DNA of 64,000 bases from Gentiana macrophylla (lineage: Eukaryota; Streptophyta; Magnoliopsida; Gentianales; Gentianaceae): positions 95,744,316-95,808,315 of the forward strand of contig CM047810.1 in assembly GCA_026214975.1 (NCBI GenBank). Direction: 5' to 3'. The translations under genes were made by a program, and so were the position numbers. This document shows positions 1 to 10,944 of the stretch, one piece after another; position 1 is the first letter of the stretch; the number at the start of each line of letters is the position of its first letter. The notes beneath the pieces were generated by a model. The model saw only the letters and a program-made list of their open reading frames with translations, made no database searches and had not been told where the DNA came from.

Positions 1-195
1 AACGAGATAGAAAACGTGTTGAGATAACTCCGAGCCGATCCGATAATTTTCCCGAACTCGCTCCCGGTAGCCGCCATTTGCCGCAAATGAGCCGATCTAC
101 CGATTGGCTCTCTGGCTTTTCTTGTTCCACACTCCACTCTTCGTGCTACTTTGATACTTATCTTTAATGCAATCCGATTCTGCTCCGATTTATCT
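1..195 (-). other. Internal leader of LTR element A, runs off the window
   Basis: Read on the minus strand, this follows the end of the element A 5' LTR (ends near 196) and would be the start of its internal region, continuing to coordinates below 1. A degenerate primer-site-like stretch is at 181-194 (TAAATCGGAGCAG on the minus strand, compare the tRNA-Met complement TGGTATCAGAGC). No open frame can be assigned. The assignment rests on the distance from the LTR TATA box to the LTR end, which fits the related LTR at 55602-57463. Confidence 0.45.
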
Positions 196-597
196 TGAGA
201 TTTACTTCCTTCGTTGGTAGATATCCTCCGATTCACCGCAATCTATAAAATCAATAATTATCGCACAATAAATCATATTTTAATAATGAAAATAGATAAA
301 TACCAAATTATATTCTATAAATCACATAACATTAAATAATCATTATAAACATGTGATTTAATATAAAATATATATTATTAAGCTCGATTTAAGGATAACG
401 TTGATGACTTTTATGGGTATAATTTGACCGTCATCATAGAACCTCCTTGATATTCTTCCAAGAAAAACTACAAGTTTTTCTTCAACTAGAAACCCAAGAC
501 AAGAAACAAGTTTTTCTTCCTATTTTATGTGTGTGGGGCGAAAATTTGCATGAGTCATATGTCTTGGAAGAACTCTCTTTATATAGGAGAGTAAATC
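196..597 (-). mobile_element. LTR of copia-like element A, piece 3 of 3 (promoter-distal end)
   Basis: This is the R/U5 side of a minus-strand LTR whose other pieces are at 22978-23319 and 29119-30126. The minus strand reads CTCTCCTATATAAAGAG at about 574-590, a TATA box matching the TATA region of the related LTR at 57099-57112. The piece ends at the AAATC target duplication (593-597) of the inserted Sirevirus. The inner boundary near 196 is inferred from the length of the related LTR and the degenerate primer site, so it may be off by tens of bases. Confidence 0.65.
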
Positions 598-1859
598 TGT
601 TGGTCCCTTGGAAACGCTAACACTTTAGAGGGGGGGTGAATAAACTTGTCCCTAAAACTGGATTTAAAACAAATTAAGGTTCAGTTAAAACTTGTGTGGA
701 GTTAAGCTGACTAAGCTGAGTTCAAGTCAAACTGACTTAAGCTTAAAACTGAGTCAACTGGCATCAGATATAATTCTAGCCTTTTTCTTGATCTTGTTAT
801 TCTATGTGAAAGCTGAGTGTCTTAAACTGAATTCTGAAGAATGTCAGTATGTGAACTATGAAACGTATAACAATCAATTATCAAAATGTTGTAGATAAAT
901 GCTGAGTAAGTAAATAAGTGCGTAAAGTAAATAAACAAGAATTATAGGGGTTCCAGGTGATGTAATCATGTACGTCCTCTCTTCCCCTGTGGTGCGGAGG
1001 AAAATTCCACTAGAACTTCTTGAGGTGAATCTGTTACAAAAGTCCTAAACAATAGTCATTGGCTAATCCCTAGCTTCACTATCTAAATGAGTTGTAGAAC
1101 AGGTAGAATTGTTGCTCTTCAATTGCTTGAACTTTGGTCCTTGAAGGGTTACATATGCCTCTTCACCACTACTACCACAAACACAGTCTACCCGACTGCT
1201 TGTAACAACTGTCCTTGACGAAACCTTCCCGGTTTGCTTCACTGACTTGGAGCATTAACTGAGATTTTTACTCTTCTTCAAATATCAGTACTCCAGTTTA
1301 CATCTGATTACAATTGACTTAATCAGAGTACACCATAAGCAAGCTTCTAAGAATTCATTGTCCTTATGAATCTTAGGTCTTCATACAAGATCCATAAAGT
1401 CAGTTCAGGTCACCACAAACTTGCCTGAAGTCTAACTTCATAGTCTCGACTTGTAATCTTCATAACTGAGTTTGAACCCTCAGTTCTTCAGTCTTCAAGA
1501 GTTTGAACCCTCAGTTCTTCAGTCTTTTGGATAAGCCAACTGAGTTTGTGCCCCTCTACGAACTTATTTTCTTCAGTTCAATACTGGTGTATTCTGAGTC
1601 AGTTTGTTTATCTTAGTGATTTCCAGTTTTCTAGATGACTTCCAATTTTCATTTTCACAACACACTAACTATTACAGTGCTTGTCTGATGTAACTTATAC
1701 AAATATCAGACTCTAGTAAAACTTAAACATTCAATTCTAGACATCTTTTAGCTTTTCACAATAACAATTTAGCTTTCAAAGACTTCATCAATGAGGTTAA
1801 GATAATACTTTGAATAAATATGATGAATTATCATCAAAACATAAATTTTATTTCCAACA
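598..1859 (-). repeat. 3' LTR of the Sirevirus (internally deleted)
   Basis: This near-identical copy of 21246-22972 begins TGTTGGTCCC and ends TTCCAACA. It lacks 458 bp present in the other LTR: the break is at about 1240, corresponding to about 21891-22348. The missing part contains the TATA box, so this LTR has no core promoter. Otherwise it differs from its partner only by scattered substitutions and small indels, which indicates a fairly recent insertion. A 68-codon open frame at 692-898 recurs in both LTRs and is just LTR sequence. Confidence 0.93.
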
Positions 1860-1873
1860 ATTTCCCCCTTTTT
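1860..1873 (-). other. Polypurine tract of the Sirevirus
   Basis: The minus strand reads AAAAAGGGGGAAAT directly before the 3' LTR start TGTTGG. This is the standard position and composition of the plus-strand primer of Ty1/copia elements. Confidence 0.9.
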
Positions 1874-2005
1874 GATGATGCCAAACGCGCCCCTAAAAGA
1901 AAAGCTTAAAGATCAAAACAATGTAAAACAATGTAAAGCCGAACTGGATCTCATTAGAATACTTAAAAGCTGGAATAGTTACATTTTGTTCAAATGAATT
2001 TTTGA

Positions 2006-4439
2006 CTAAAGACTAAGCCTTTTTCTCGTGCTTTTTTTCGTGGTCGAAATAAACTTCATCTCTTTGTCGTGTGAGCGATAATCATATTCTAGCTTGGAGT
2101 CTTCCTTAGAAAAGGTCTTGTTGTAGTCTACTTGACTTCCTTCTTTCCATTTCCTCCATAAGATTAACTTTGGTAAAGCTGATTCATTCACGTAGTATTT
2201 CTCAAATTCTACTACATCGCCTTTCATCACATTCGATTTTGTCTTTAATCTTCAATTTGTCTTCGATCCTTTTGGTCTTTTTATATTGTGCCATTTTCTG
2301 ATTGTAGAGTTCATCAGATAGAAAGTAGTTCAAGGATTCTTCAAAAGTCTTGTCCTTGTACTTGGCTTTGATAGGATTATGATCTTTGACAAACTTTAAC
2401 CATAGATCCTTTGTAAGAGTAGCTCTCCGATCTCCAGGTTGACTATATTTTACAATGAGCTGCTCGTCAGTTAATTCTTTCTTTAAGAATTTTGGATCTG
2501 ATTTGTATCTTTCCAACTCGTCTTCGAGTTGCTTCTTTTCCTTGAGTAACTTCAGCTTTTCTTCTTCAGCTTCCCCCTTTTTGGCATCATATAACTGATC
2601 TACCAGAGCATGGGTTGCTTTTTGATCGGGTGAGATTTGTTCTTTGAGAAGCAAGTACTTCTTTGAGTGAGTTTCTAACCCGTAGATGTGCTGATTCATA
2701 TGCCAGTGAGCCTGTGCATGTGTTTCTCTATCTACTGCGGTTGAGTCTTCAAGTTTTTGTTTAAGTAACAAAATTTCTGAAGCAGAACTTGAACTTGATT
2801 TATGAATCATCTCTAGTTTTGCATGAACTGAGACATCTGTTCTAGTTCTATAATCTAGATATCCAGAGATATTTGATAAAAGGCCATTTTGTATATCCCT
2901 TTGACTGAGCACGATCTTCAAGTTCTCATGAACTTTGGCCAATTCATCCTTTGTTAGGATATCAGAAGGTTCATATGTAGCTTCTGTTTGATCCTTAAAC
3001 TGAGTGATATCTTCAATGATCATAAGTTGTTGATTATCAATTCCATCAGCTGCTTGCTGATTGTCAGTTGTCTGATTTCCAACTGGCAAATCTTCTTGCT
3101 GAGTTACAGTTTGCGTTGCCTGAAGTTGAGGTTGAATATCTGTTTGCAAACCTGTAGTCACATCAGCTCCTTTTCTTGAATCATCATGGTCATCATCATC
3201 CTTTGAAATAACTTTGGGGGTGGATGATGTGCCTGATTCTCTTCTTTTAGCTAGTTCAGTGAATCTTTTGAAGCAATTTTCAAGAAATTCTGATATAGGA
3301 AACAGAGTGTAAAGGTCTCTGATTTCCAATTTCTCCAAGAGTAGTTTCTCTTCAGTCTGTAGACTGACATCACGAGAATCTTCTGGTTCAAGCTTCATTT
3401 TCATCAGCTTGATGATTCTATCAGCTTCAAAAACTGAGACTGGTTGATGATCTGATTGGTCTTGTAACTGAGAAGTATGGTCAGTAGCGATATTTTCCTT
3501 GGAAACTTCGGTTGTCAGTTGTTGTTGTTCCCCCTTAGTTGGTGCTTTCTCACTTGAGGTTCCTGGGTATAAACATTTTACATCTGATCTTTCTTTTGCT
3601 AAGTCCGCTTTCCGCTTGATGCCTTTGTGTTCAGCTTCCTGCTGAGACACAGCTTTCTGTCTAGCTTCAGGTTGGGAAGTTGTTCTTGTGACTTATGCTA
3701 TTTCCTCTACAGTTTGTCTTTCTTTCTTCCCTGCCTTGAGTGCCTCCAGATAAAATTGAATGATTCCACTGAGTGTCTTCTTTAGTCGGAATCTGCCAAC
3801 AGTTGCTTGACCTTCAGCTTGAGCTCTTCGTACACTTTCTAATTCAACTAAGGGTTGCTTCTTTATCTGATTGACTACATATCCTGCCCAATTGAATTGT
3901 AATTCATCTCAAATTATGTTCATCAGATAAATGTTTTCATCGGATAGTGTACTGATTCCTTTGGATTTTCCAATGACATGTTTGCTGAGTCATCTGCTGA
4001 GATGCGCAAATTCTGGCTTGAGTTTGTCAACATGAATATCAACTTCTACTGGTTCCTTAGAAAAAGTAAGTTGCTTAAGAAAAGTGTCTCTTTTTAATGG
4101 TAGAGTAGTCAAATCTATTGATGTCACAGATGAATTTGTTAAACCAAATAGTGACTTCATGACTCGTTCATTGATAATAATACGATCACCTCGAACTGTA
4201 GTGAATAGAGAGTCTCGTACCAAACGCAAATTCTCCCAGAATTGCAAAATCCCTTCCACATCACGTTTTTTGTTGAACTTAACTTCCAGAAGGTTTCTCA
4301 AACCTGGTTGTTTCTGGATTTTATCACAGATCCAGCTTACTAATAGAGTGTTTTTGCACATTGCTTCATAAATTTCGAATGAAAACTCATCTAACTCTGT
4401 GATCAATCTTTCTTCTTGTGATTTCTTTGAAGTGGCCAT
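2006..4439 (-). pseudogene. Env-like extra ORF of the Sirevirus (about 810 codons, broken)
   Basis: A long frame on the minus strand lies between RNase H and the polypurine tract, where Sireviruses carry their env-like or extra ORF. The likely start is the ATG at 4439 (MATSKK); an in-frame upstream ATG exists at 4457. The same frame continues to about 2235 but is interrupted by in-frame stops near 3990, 3909 and 3693, then shifts frame into a last piece ending at 2006. The N-terminal third is a compact folded-looking domain. The middle is Q/T/D-rich, and a charged segment around 2480-2580 (EEEKLKLLKEKKQLEDELE) looks like a coiled coil. I see no clear signal peptide or transmembrane helix, so an envelope function is not shown. 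Two of the stops are TGA where CGA would fit, as expected from deamination of methylated CpG. Confidence 0.75.
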
Positions 4440-4918
4440 ATCTGGGTGTGAACACAAAAATTGATTTTTGAGATGAAAAGATTGCGAAAGGTCTGATTTT
4501 GTTTTTAGGAAAGAGACTGATAATTTGAAATTTTGATTGAAAAGAGTGTGAATGAAGGTTGAATAAATAGGTAGGATGTACTGGCGGTTGATTAGTACAA
4601 CCTTTCAAATTCCATGATGGTTTGGGTAACCGATGCATGTACCGTTCTGACAGTAGTGCGGTGTACACGTAATGTATTCTGACAAAAGAACTGCAGTAAT
4701 TAAATGCGATATAACTGCTGTTGATTTTATCATATCAACCTTTGACTAAAGTTGAATAGAGAAGAAACTGATGCTGAGGTCATTTTTAGAGTGAACTATC
4801 AGTTCTGTCAAATTTCGATTCGATTAATCGGTTTGAGATTGTTGATGTCAATGACTAATCACATTAAGTGAGCGCACTCAACATAACAAAGATTAATCCC
4901 CCTTGACGAATCTCTGGC
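4440..4918 (-). other. Non-coding spacer between pol and env-like ORF
   Basis: This AT-rich internal spacer of the Sirevirus lies between the RNase H stop and the env-like start. Short open frames here have no coding character. It could hold the leader or splice acceptor for an env-like transcript, but I see no decisive signal. Confidence 0.5.
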
Positions 4919-5725
4919 TTAACTGATTTTGATTATCCCCAATTCAGTTCTTAGTTTGGCAAATCTTTCTTTGTCCAATGGATTTGTAAAGATATCGGCC
5001 AACTGATCTTCAGTAGGTACATAAAGAACTGTTATATCCTTTTTCTCTGCATGATCTCTTATAAAGTGGTGACGCACATCAATGTGCTTTGTCCTTGAGT
5101 GTAGAACTGGATTGTCAGTAATTGCAATTGCGCTTGTGTTATCACACATTATTGGAATTGTTCCTTCTTCTATCCCATAATCTCTTAATTGCTGTCTAAT
5201 CCATAATACTTGAGCACAACAACTTCCAGCTGCTATATATTCTGCTTCAGCTGTTGAAGTTGAGATAGAATTTTTCTTTTTGCTAAACCATGACACAAGT
5301 CTATTTCCTAATAACTGACATGTGCCTGAGGTGCTCTTTATGTCCACTTTGCATCCAGCATAATCTGAGTCTGAATAAGATATCAGTTTTAATTCTCCTT
5401 CTTTTGAATACCAAATTCCAACTCCTTCTGTATCATTTAGATACTTCAAGGTTCTTTTTACAACTGTGAGATGACTTTCCTTTGGTTTTGACTGAAATCT
5501 TGCACATACACCGATAGTAAAAGAAATATCTGGCCTACTTGCTGTAAGATATAGTAAGCTTCCAATCATTCTTCTGTAAAGTGTTTGATCAGCATCTTTG
5601 CCTTCTTTGTCTTCATCTAGCCTGATGTTGGTCCCCATTGGTGTAGGAATTCCAGTTGATTTTTCAATTCCAAACTTTTTGATAAGTTCTCTTGTATATT
5701 TGGTTTGGTGAATGAATTTCATCAT
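4919..5725 (-). pseudogene. Sirevirus pol: end of RT and RNase H
   Basis: This 268-codon minus-strand frame holds the RT connection ([32 protein letters not shown]) followed by copia-type RNase H. Visible RNase H signatures are YSDSDYAG (first acidic residue), STAEAEYIAAG (catalytic glutamate), CDNTSAI (third acidic residue) and RTKHIDVRHHFIRD, ending with the family-typical EDQLADIFT-PLD tail. RNase H removes the RNA strand during reverse transcription. The frame overlaps the RT frame at 5664-6698 by about 60 bp in a different phase, so a frameshift separates what should be one polyprotein. The stop at 4919 looks like the natural end of pol. Confidence 0.92.
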
Positions 5726-6698
5726 CTAATTGTTTAACTTGTAATCCGAGAAAATAATTCAATTCTCCCATCATATTCATCTGAAATTTGCTCTTCATTA
5801 AACTTGCAAATTTCTCACATAACTGTTCATTTTCTGATCCAAAAATAATATCATCAACATAGATCTGAACAAGTAGAGTTCTCTCTACATTTTTCATCCT
5901 GAATAATGTTTTGTCGATTGTTCCTTTGATAAATCCATTATCCACTAGAAACTGAGATAGAGTTTCATACCAAGCTCTTGGTGCTTGTTTAAGTCCATAA
6001 AGAGCTTTCCTTAGTTTGAAAACTTTATCAGCTTGATCTTTGATCTCGAATCCAAGTGGTTGTTGAACATACACTTCTTCTTCAAGAATTCCATTCAAAA
6101 ATGCACTTTTAACGTCCATCTGATATACTTTGAACTTTTTGTGAGCTGCAAATGCAAGAAATAGCCTCATTGCTTCCAATCTTGCAACTGGTGCATAAGT
6201 TTCATCAAAGTCTATGCCTTCTGCTTGAGAATATCCTTTAGCTACAAGTCTAGCTTTGTTTCTGATGATATTCCCGTCTTCATCAAGTTTGTTTCTGAAA
6301 ACCCATTTGGTTCCAATGATATTCACATGAACTGGTCTTTCCACCAATTCCCATACTTGATTTCTTTCAAATTCATTAAGTTCTTCTTGCATAGCTAGTA
6401 TCCAGTCTGGATCCTTCAAAGCTTCTTCAATTTCCCCATGTTCAAATTGAGATAGAAAACATGCAATCATTGCATCTAGTTGATGTCTTGTTCGAACGCC
6501 AGTTTGAGTATCACCAATAACTTGTTCTTCAGGGTGATCTCTCATCCATTGATGAATTGGTGCTTGCATCAAAGGATTTGCATTTTGTTCGACTGGTTCT
6601 ACAAGAACTGGTTCTTGAATATCTTCAACTGAATCAGAGTCCTGTAGTTCAGGTGTGAGTTGTTGAGTAGTTGGAAATCGAGGGCGATCGGATCTCAA
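5664..6698 (-). pseudogene. Sirevirus pol: reverse transcriptase
   Basis: This 344-codon minus-strand frame matches the copia RT core. It starts with a linker and the conserved entry block ([56 protein letters not shown]). Then follow [17 protein letters not shown], the [11 protein letters not shown] block (first catalytic aspartate), [26 protein letters not shown] (paired catalytic aspartates) and [12 protein letters not shown]. The catalytic residues are intact. Upstream at 6699-6888 the frame to integrase is lost through small indels. The [11 protein letters not shown] and MMGEL blocks are those I associate with Sireviruses. Confidence 0.94.
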
Positions 6699-7604
6699 AT
6701 TTGAAGTCTTCCAATATCAACAAACCGATTCTCGCATGATAGTAATCGGAGCGGAGAAATCGGTTATGGTCTGTCTTCAATTGTTTCACCAGGAAAGTTT
6801 GGTTCATCAAATACTACATATATTGATTCCTCATGCTTAAGTGTCCTTTTATTCAGTACTCTAAAAGCTTTGCTGACACTTGAGTATCCTAGAAAGATTC
6901 CTTCATCGACTTTAAATGAAAAACATGAAGTTGATCTTTCCCATTATTGTGTATGAAACATTTGCTTCCAAAAGCATGAAAGTATGAAACATTTGGTTTT
7001 CTTCCATTCCAAATTTCATAAGGGGTCTTCTCATGCCTTTTATTCATGAGGGCTCTGTTCTGTGTATAGCAAGCTGTGTTAACTGCCTTTACCCAATATC
7101 TTTTAGGTAATTTTGCTTCACATATCATCGTCCTTCCTGCTTCTTTGAGTGTTCTGTTTCTCCTTTCAGCTACGCCATTTTGTTGAGGTGTTCTTGTGGC
7201 AGCAAGTTGGTGTAAAACACCATTTTATTCACAATATTCAATAATCACAGTGTTGAGGAATTCAGTTCCTTTATCTAATCTTATCTTCACAACTGATACT
7301 CCTTTCTGATTCTGAAGTCTCTTAAGTAACTTTGTAAGTCTTTGCTTGGTTTCACTTTTCTTGGTTAAGAAGATAACCCAAGTGTATCTTGAAAAATCAT
7401 CTACCACCACCAATGTATATTTCTTGCCACTGATACTAATTGGTGTAATAGGTCCAAATAAATCCATATGTAGTAATTCAAGAATTCAGTTTCTTTGAAT
7501 CTTTGAGTCTTGGTCTTGAAACTTGCTTTTGTTTGTTTTCCTTGTTGACAAGCATCACATAAGCTGTCCTTCTTATATGATATTTCTGGTAGTCCAATGA
7601 CTAG
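6699..7604 (-). pseudogene. Sirevirus pol: integrase (frameshifted)
   Basis: The minus strand reads the end of the integrase zinc-binding region (CDACQQGKQTKASF, about 7500-7560), then after a frameshift the core domain from MDLFGPITPISISGKKY (7467) through VVVDDFSRYTWV and the KGTEFLN block. Near 7150-7200 comes PQQNGVAERRNRTLKEA with the catalytic glutamate, then the 79-codon stretch at 6889-7128 (YWVKAVNTACYTQNRA, KTPYEIWNGRKPNVSYFHAFG). All D,D-35-E blocks can be found but in at least three phases, and a stop lies close to 7604. Integrase inserts the cDNA into the host chromosome. Positions 6699-6888 are a variable linker with indels. Confidence 0.9.
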
Positions 7605-8069
7605 CTATTTCTTGACAAGTGTGTTGATGTCATCAAAGTTTAGATGACTTAGTTTCTTGTGCCATAACCAATTGATTTCTGATTTGGTATGCACAAGCAA
7701 ACAGGTTTCAGCAAAGGCTGTTGTCCAATCTACTACATACATATTCTCTTTTCTTCTTCCGGCTAAAACAACTTGAAATGATGTCTCGCTGACGACAATG
7801 CAGAAGTCTTTATCAAAAGTAACTTTGTATCCCATATCACAAAATTGACTGGTGCTGAGTAGATTGTAATGTAATCCTTCTACATAAGATACATTCTTGA
7901 TTGTAAGTCCATTCCTGATTAAAGTACCATACCCTTTGGTGTATCCAGGTTTGTCTTTACTTCCAAAATTAACTTTTGGTCCATCTTTTGCAATAAAATT
8001 ACTGAGACAGTCCTTGCTCTTCGTCATATGCCTTGAGCAACCACTGTCAAAGCACCATACATCCTGCAA
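7605..8069 (-). pseudogene. Sirevirus protease and GAG-pre-integrase domain
   Basis: This 154-codon minus-strand frame opens with WCFDSGCSRHMT, the active-site loop of copia aspartic proteases (D-S-G), and ends with the GAG-pre-integrase block LWHKKLSHLNFDDINTL that carries the two histidines of the integrase HHCC finger. Between them is the usual retropepsin-like beta-rich stretch (GLHYNLLSTSQFCDMGYKV). The protease would cut the Gag-Pol polyprotein. An in-frame TAA lies about 15 bases upstream of the protease, next to a splice-acceptor-like tract (see findings). Confidence 0.93.
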
Positions 8070-9421
8070 TAAAAGTTAAAAAAATTTAGGTACCCAACTC
8101 TGTTTGGGTCCATGGGGGTCAGTTGTTAGTACAACTCTGGGAATATATCCTTTAGGTATTCTTTGGATATCGTAGCACTTGTTTTCATATATGTAAGCCA
8201 CACTCCCATAGTATCTATGTTTGGACTGTGTCTTATTTATATGATCTCTCAGATCTTTTGACTGAAACTTATTTATGTGATGCTTTCTATTATTGAAGCT
8301 TGAATAATAACCGTCATTCCTTCTGTACTGAGATCTGGACTGACCTTGGTACTTTTGCTGAGAACTGAGATTAGTTCTCTACTAAGTTTTGGACTGAAAC
8401 TTGTGATAATTTTTCTGTCTGGAATGAATGTTATTATCAGTTTTGTTAATATATGCAGTAAAATTCCAATCATCATCAGTGGGATATAATCTTCCTTTCC
8501 CCCTGAATGTGTGAATCTTTGAATGATTGACATTCTTGGATTTACCTTGATTGTAATTTTTCTGGTTCTTGACTTGATTGGTTTTTGTGGATCTGGCAGT
8601 CGATTTGCCATTTCGGTTTCCTTTAGATATAGCTGATCTACCATTTGATTTACCTTTGTTGGTAGATTCAGTTGTCTTTTTAGAAAACTGATTTATATGT
8701 GATACTGGCCTTACTGGTTTAGCAATTTTCTCAGTTTGTGGAAGTTGCTCAGCTACAAACTTAATACTAGTTTTGATATTAGGTTCAGCAGCTTTGCTAG
8801 TTCTATTCTTAGAAGATTGTTGTGTTTCAAATCCTAAGCCTATTTTGTCTCCATACGGCTTTCCTGATTTGAATCCAGTAACTTGATTGAGCAAATGATT
8901 CAATTGCTGCTGCTGATGTAGTAGGCTGATGCTGAATCTTTTCTTTATCAGTTTCAACATTTTTAGTTCAGACTTCAATCTTTCAACTTCAAGAATTAGA
9001 TTCTCTTTCAAACTTTAATTGATTCATAACCACTTGAATAGTTACTAGTTTGATTCATCAATTCGTCAAGTGTTTCTTCTAATTCTAGATTTTTTGGATT
9101 GGAGTCAGCAGTCGAAGAACATGCATTTTGCATGGAAATTTGAGCTGAAGAGTATTTAGAATTGGATTCACATACCTCATTTGTATCTTCCATGTGTGCC
9201 ATTAAAGTTGTGTCATCTGATAGTCTTCAAGATTACCCGGCTTCATAGTCTGACTCATCTCCAGCAAGGAGTGCTCTCCTTCCAACTCTTCCTGGCGGAG
9301 TCTTCTTGGTCAGTTCTGGGCATTCAGCTTTGTAATGTCCTGGCTTCTTGCAGTTGAAGCAAAGATACTCATCATCTTTTCTTTTCTCAGGAGTCTTCTT
9401 AATGAACTTCTGGGTTACAGG
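8070..9421 (-). pseudogene. Sirevirus gag, C-terminal half with zinc knuckle
   Basis: After the nested gypsy insertion, the minus-strand gag frame resumes at about 9421 (HPVTQKFIKKT) and reaches a perfect CCHC zinc knuckle, CFNCKKPGHYKAEC, at about 9314-9355. This nucleic-acid-binding finger is typical of Gag nucleocapsid. It is followed by an acidic segment (9008-9202) and a long Lys/Asn/Gln/Ser-rich tail (8273-9011) typical of the extended Sirevirus gag. The tail is broken by frameshifts near 9010 and 8400. The N-terminal half is at 20301-21117. Confidence 0.85.
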
Positions 9422-9434
9422 ATGACCAAAAACT

Positions 9435-10931
9435 TGTCACGGATTTTATTAATACAAAATAAGCAAGTAATAAAACCGGTTAACCTCAAGTGCAAGGATC
9501 GTAGTATAGAGGCTAATGCCGGGTCGATCTTACGGGGAACTAGACTGTTGTGAATCCTAGTTTTTGTTTAAACTAACCTATGTCACGAAGCTAAACTACC
9601 AAATATGCAGAAAATTAACTAGACAGAGGATTACTCCAATGGTAGGCAAGATACGGGTAACGAACTTATTAACTAAACTAAACTAAGTGCAAAAAGTAAA
9701 CTAAACTATGCAACTCGAGTTTTAAGGGATTTAAATCAAGTATAACGAACGAACAAGCAATTGATCCACCTATCCTATCAATATTCAATTCCAATTCGGA
9801 TTATTTCGTGATCTCTACTCAAGTCGTGATTCACCTAATCGAAGGCATAAACTCCTACTCTCGTAGACAAGTTCATTTTCTAATCTTTTATCTTTCGATG
9901 TTAAAGATTACGTCTTTCTAACCTAGGCGTGAAATCTTTCGATTTCTAATCTAGAAAATCAATCTAATAACTTTCGTTTTATTTAGATCAAAGATCCAAT
10001 CTTTTATCATGGTGATCTAAGGTTGACATGACTCTCATCATATAAACAATCATCAAAGCAAGCATCTTTCGATTAAACATGCAATAAAACATACAAAACA
10101 TGATAAAAGAAACGAACTTGAAATAGAACTCACAAAATAATCACGAACTAGAAATCAACTGTTGAATTGGACGGCTTCACAACGCTTGTTCAAAGAGGTT
10201 TAGCCTCTTAGCATCTTCTTGAAGGCTTGAATTGCTTGAATAAAATACATAAATTGAAAGATCTAATCTAGAGATTTAAAAGCATAAAATTTGAGTAAAA
10301 ACTAAGTAAAAACGCAGCACAGCTGCCCCTAGGTTTTTAGGGTTCGAATAATGTGTCATTAGGGTAAAGATCACGCTGTTTTTATAGGAAAATCAAGTCG
10401 GTTGCTACAGTAACCGCTCCGGACGCTCGTTCATCATCATGGACGCCCGTCCAGGACCCAGCTCCAGTATTTTTCTCATAACTTCAATTCTAGGACTCCG
10501 AATGAGGTGATTCAACATGCGTTGGAAATCTATTTCAATCCTCTACAACTTTCATCAAGACAACTTTCCCTGAAAGTGCCTAAAAGTGTGGACAAAATTC
10601 CCATGAAGTGCCTGGTTCCGGTTTCTTCAATGATTCTTCACTTAAACATCTTTCAACTCTTCCATCTTCATGTGATCATCGTTTAAGCTCCTTACTCATC
10701 ATGCAAACATACCTAGCAACATGATAGAAACATGCAAAATGTAACATCATACGGATAAACATAAAACACCGATAAAATCACGTAAATATCTCGATTTTGC
10801 ATTTAAACACATTTAAAACTCGTTTACTCAATAATTCGATAAAACCAACACTTTTCTATAAAAAGTACTAAAATACCAAGGATATTGTTACGGGAATAAC
10901 GTCATATAAATCATAAATTTCACCCTTAACA
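9435..10931 (-). repeat. 3' LTR of the gypsy element
   Basis: The plus strand begins TGTCACGG and ends CCCTTAACA. It matches 18774-20300 almost base for base, apart from an ~12-bp gap near 9450, a 13-16-bp gap near 9596 and scattered substitutions. A TATA-like CTATAAAAAC lies on the minus strand at about 10377-10387. The low divergence argues for a recent insertion. Confidence 0.93.
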
Positions 10932-10944
10932 ACTCCCCCACACT
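10932..10944 (-). other. Polypurine tract of the gypsy element
   Basis: The minus strand reads GTGTGGGGGAGT immediately before the 3' LTR start TGTTAAGG. A weaker related tract occurs further inside, at about 12045-12058. Confidence 0.88.

Noticed and set aside
692..898. 68-codon open frame, nearly identical to one at 21343-21549
   Set aside because: Both lie at the same place in the two LTRs of one retrotransposon; identity comes from LTR duplication, not from a gene pair.
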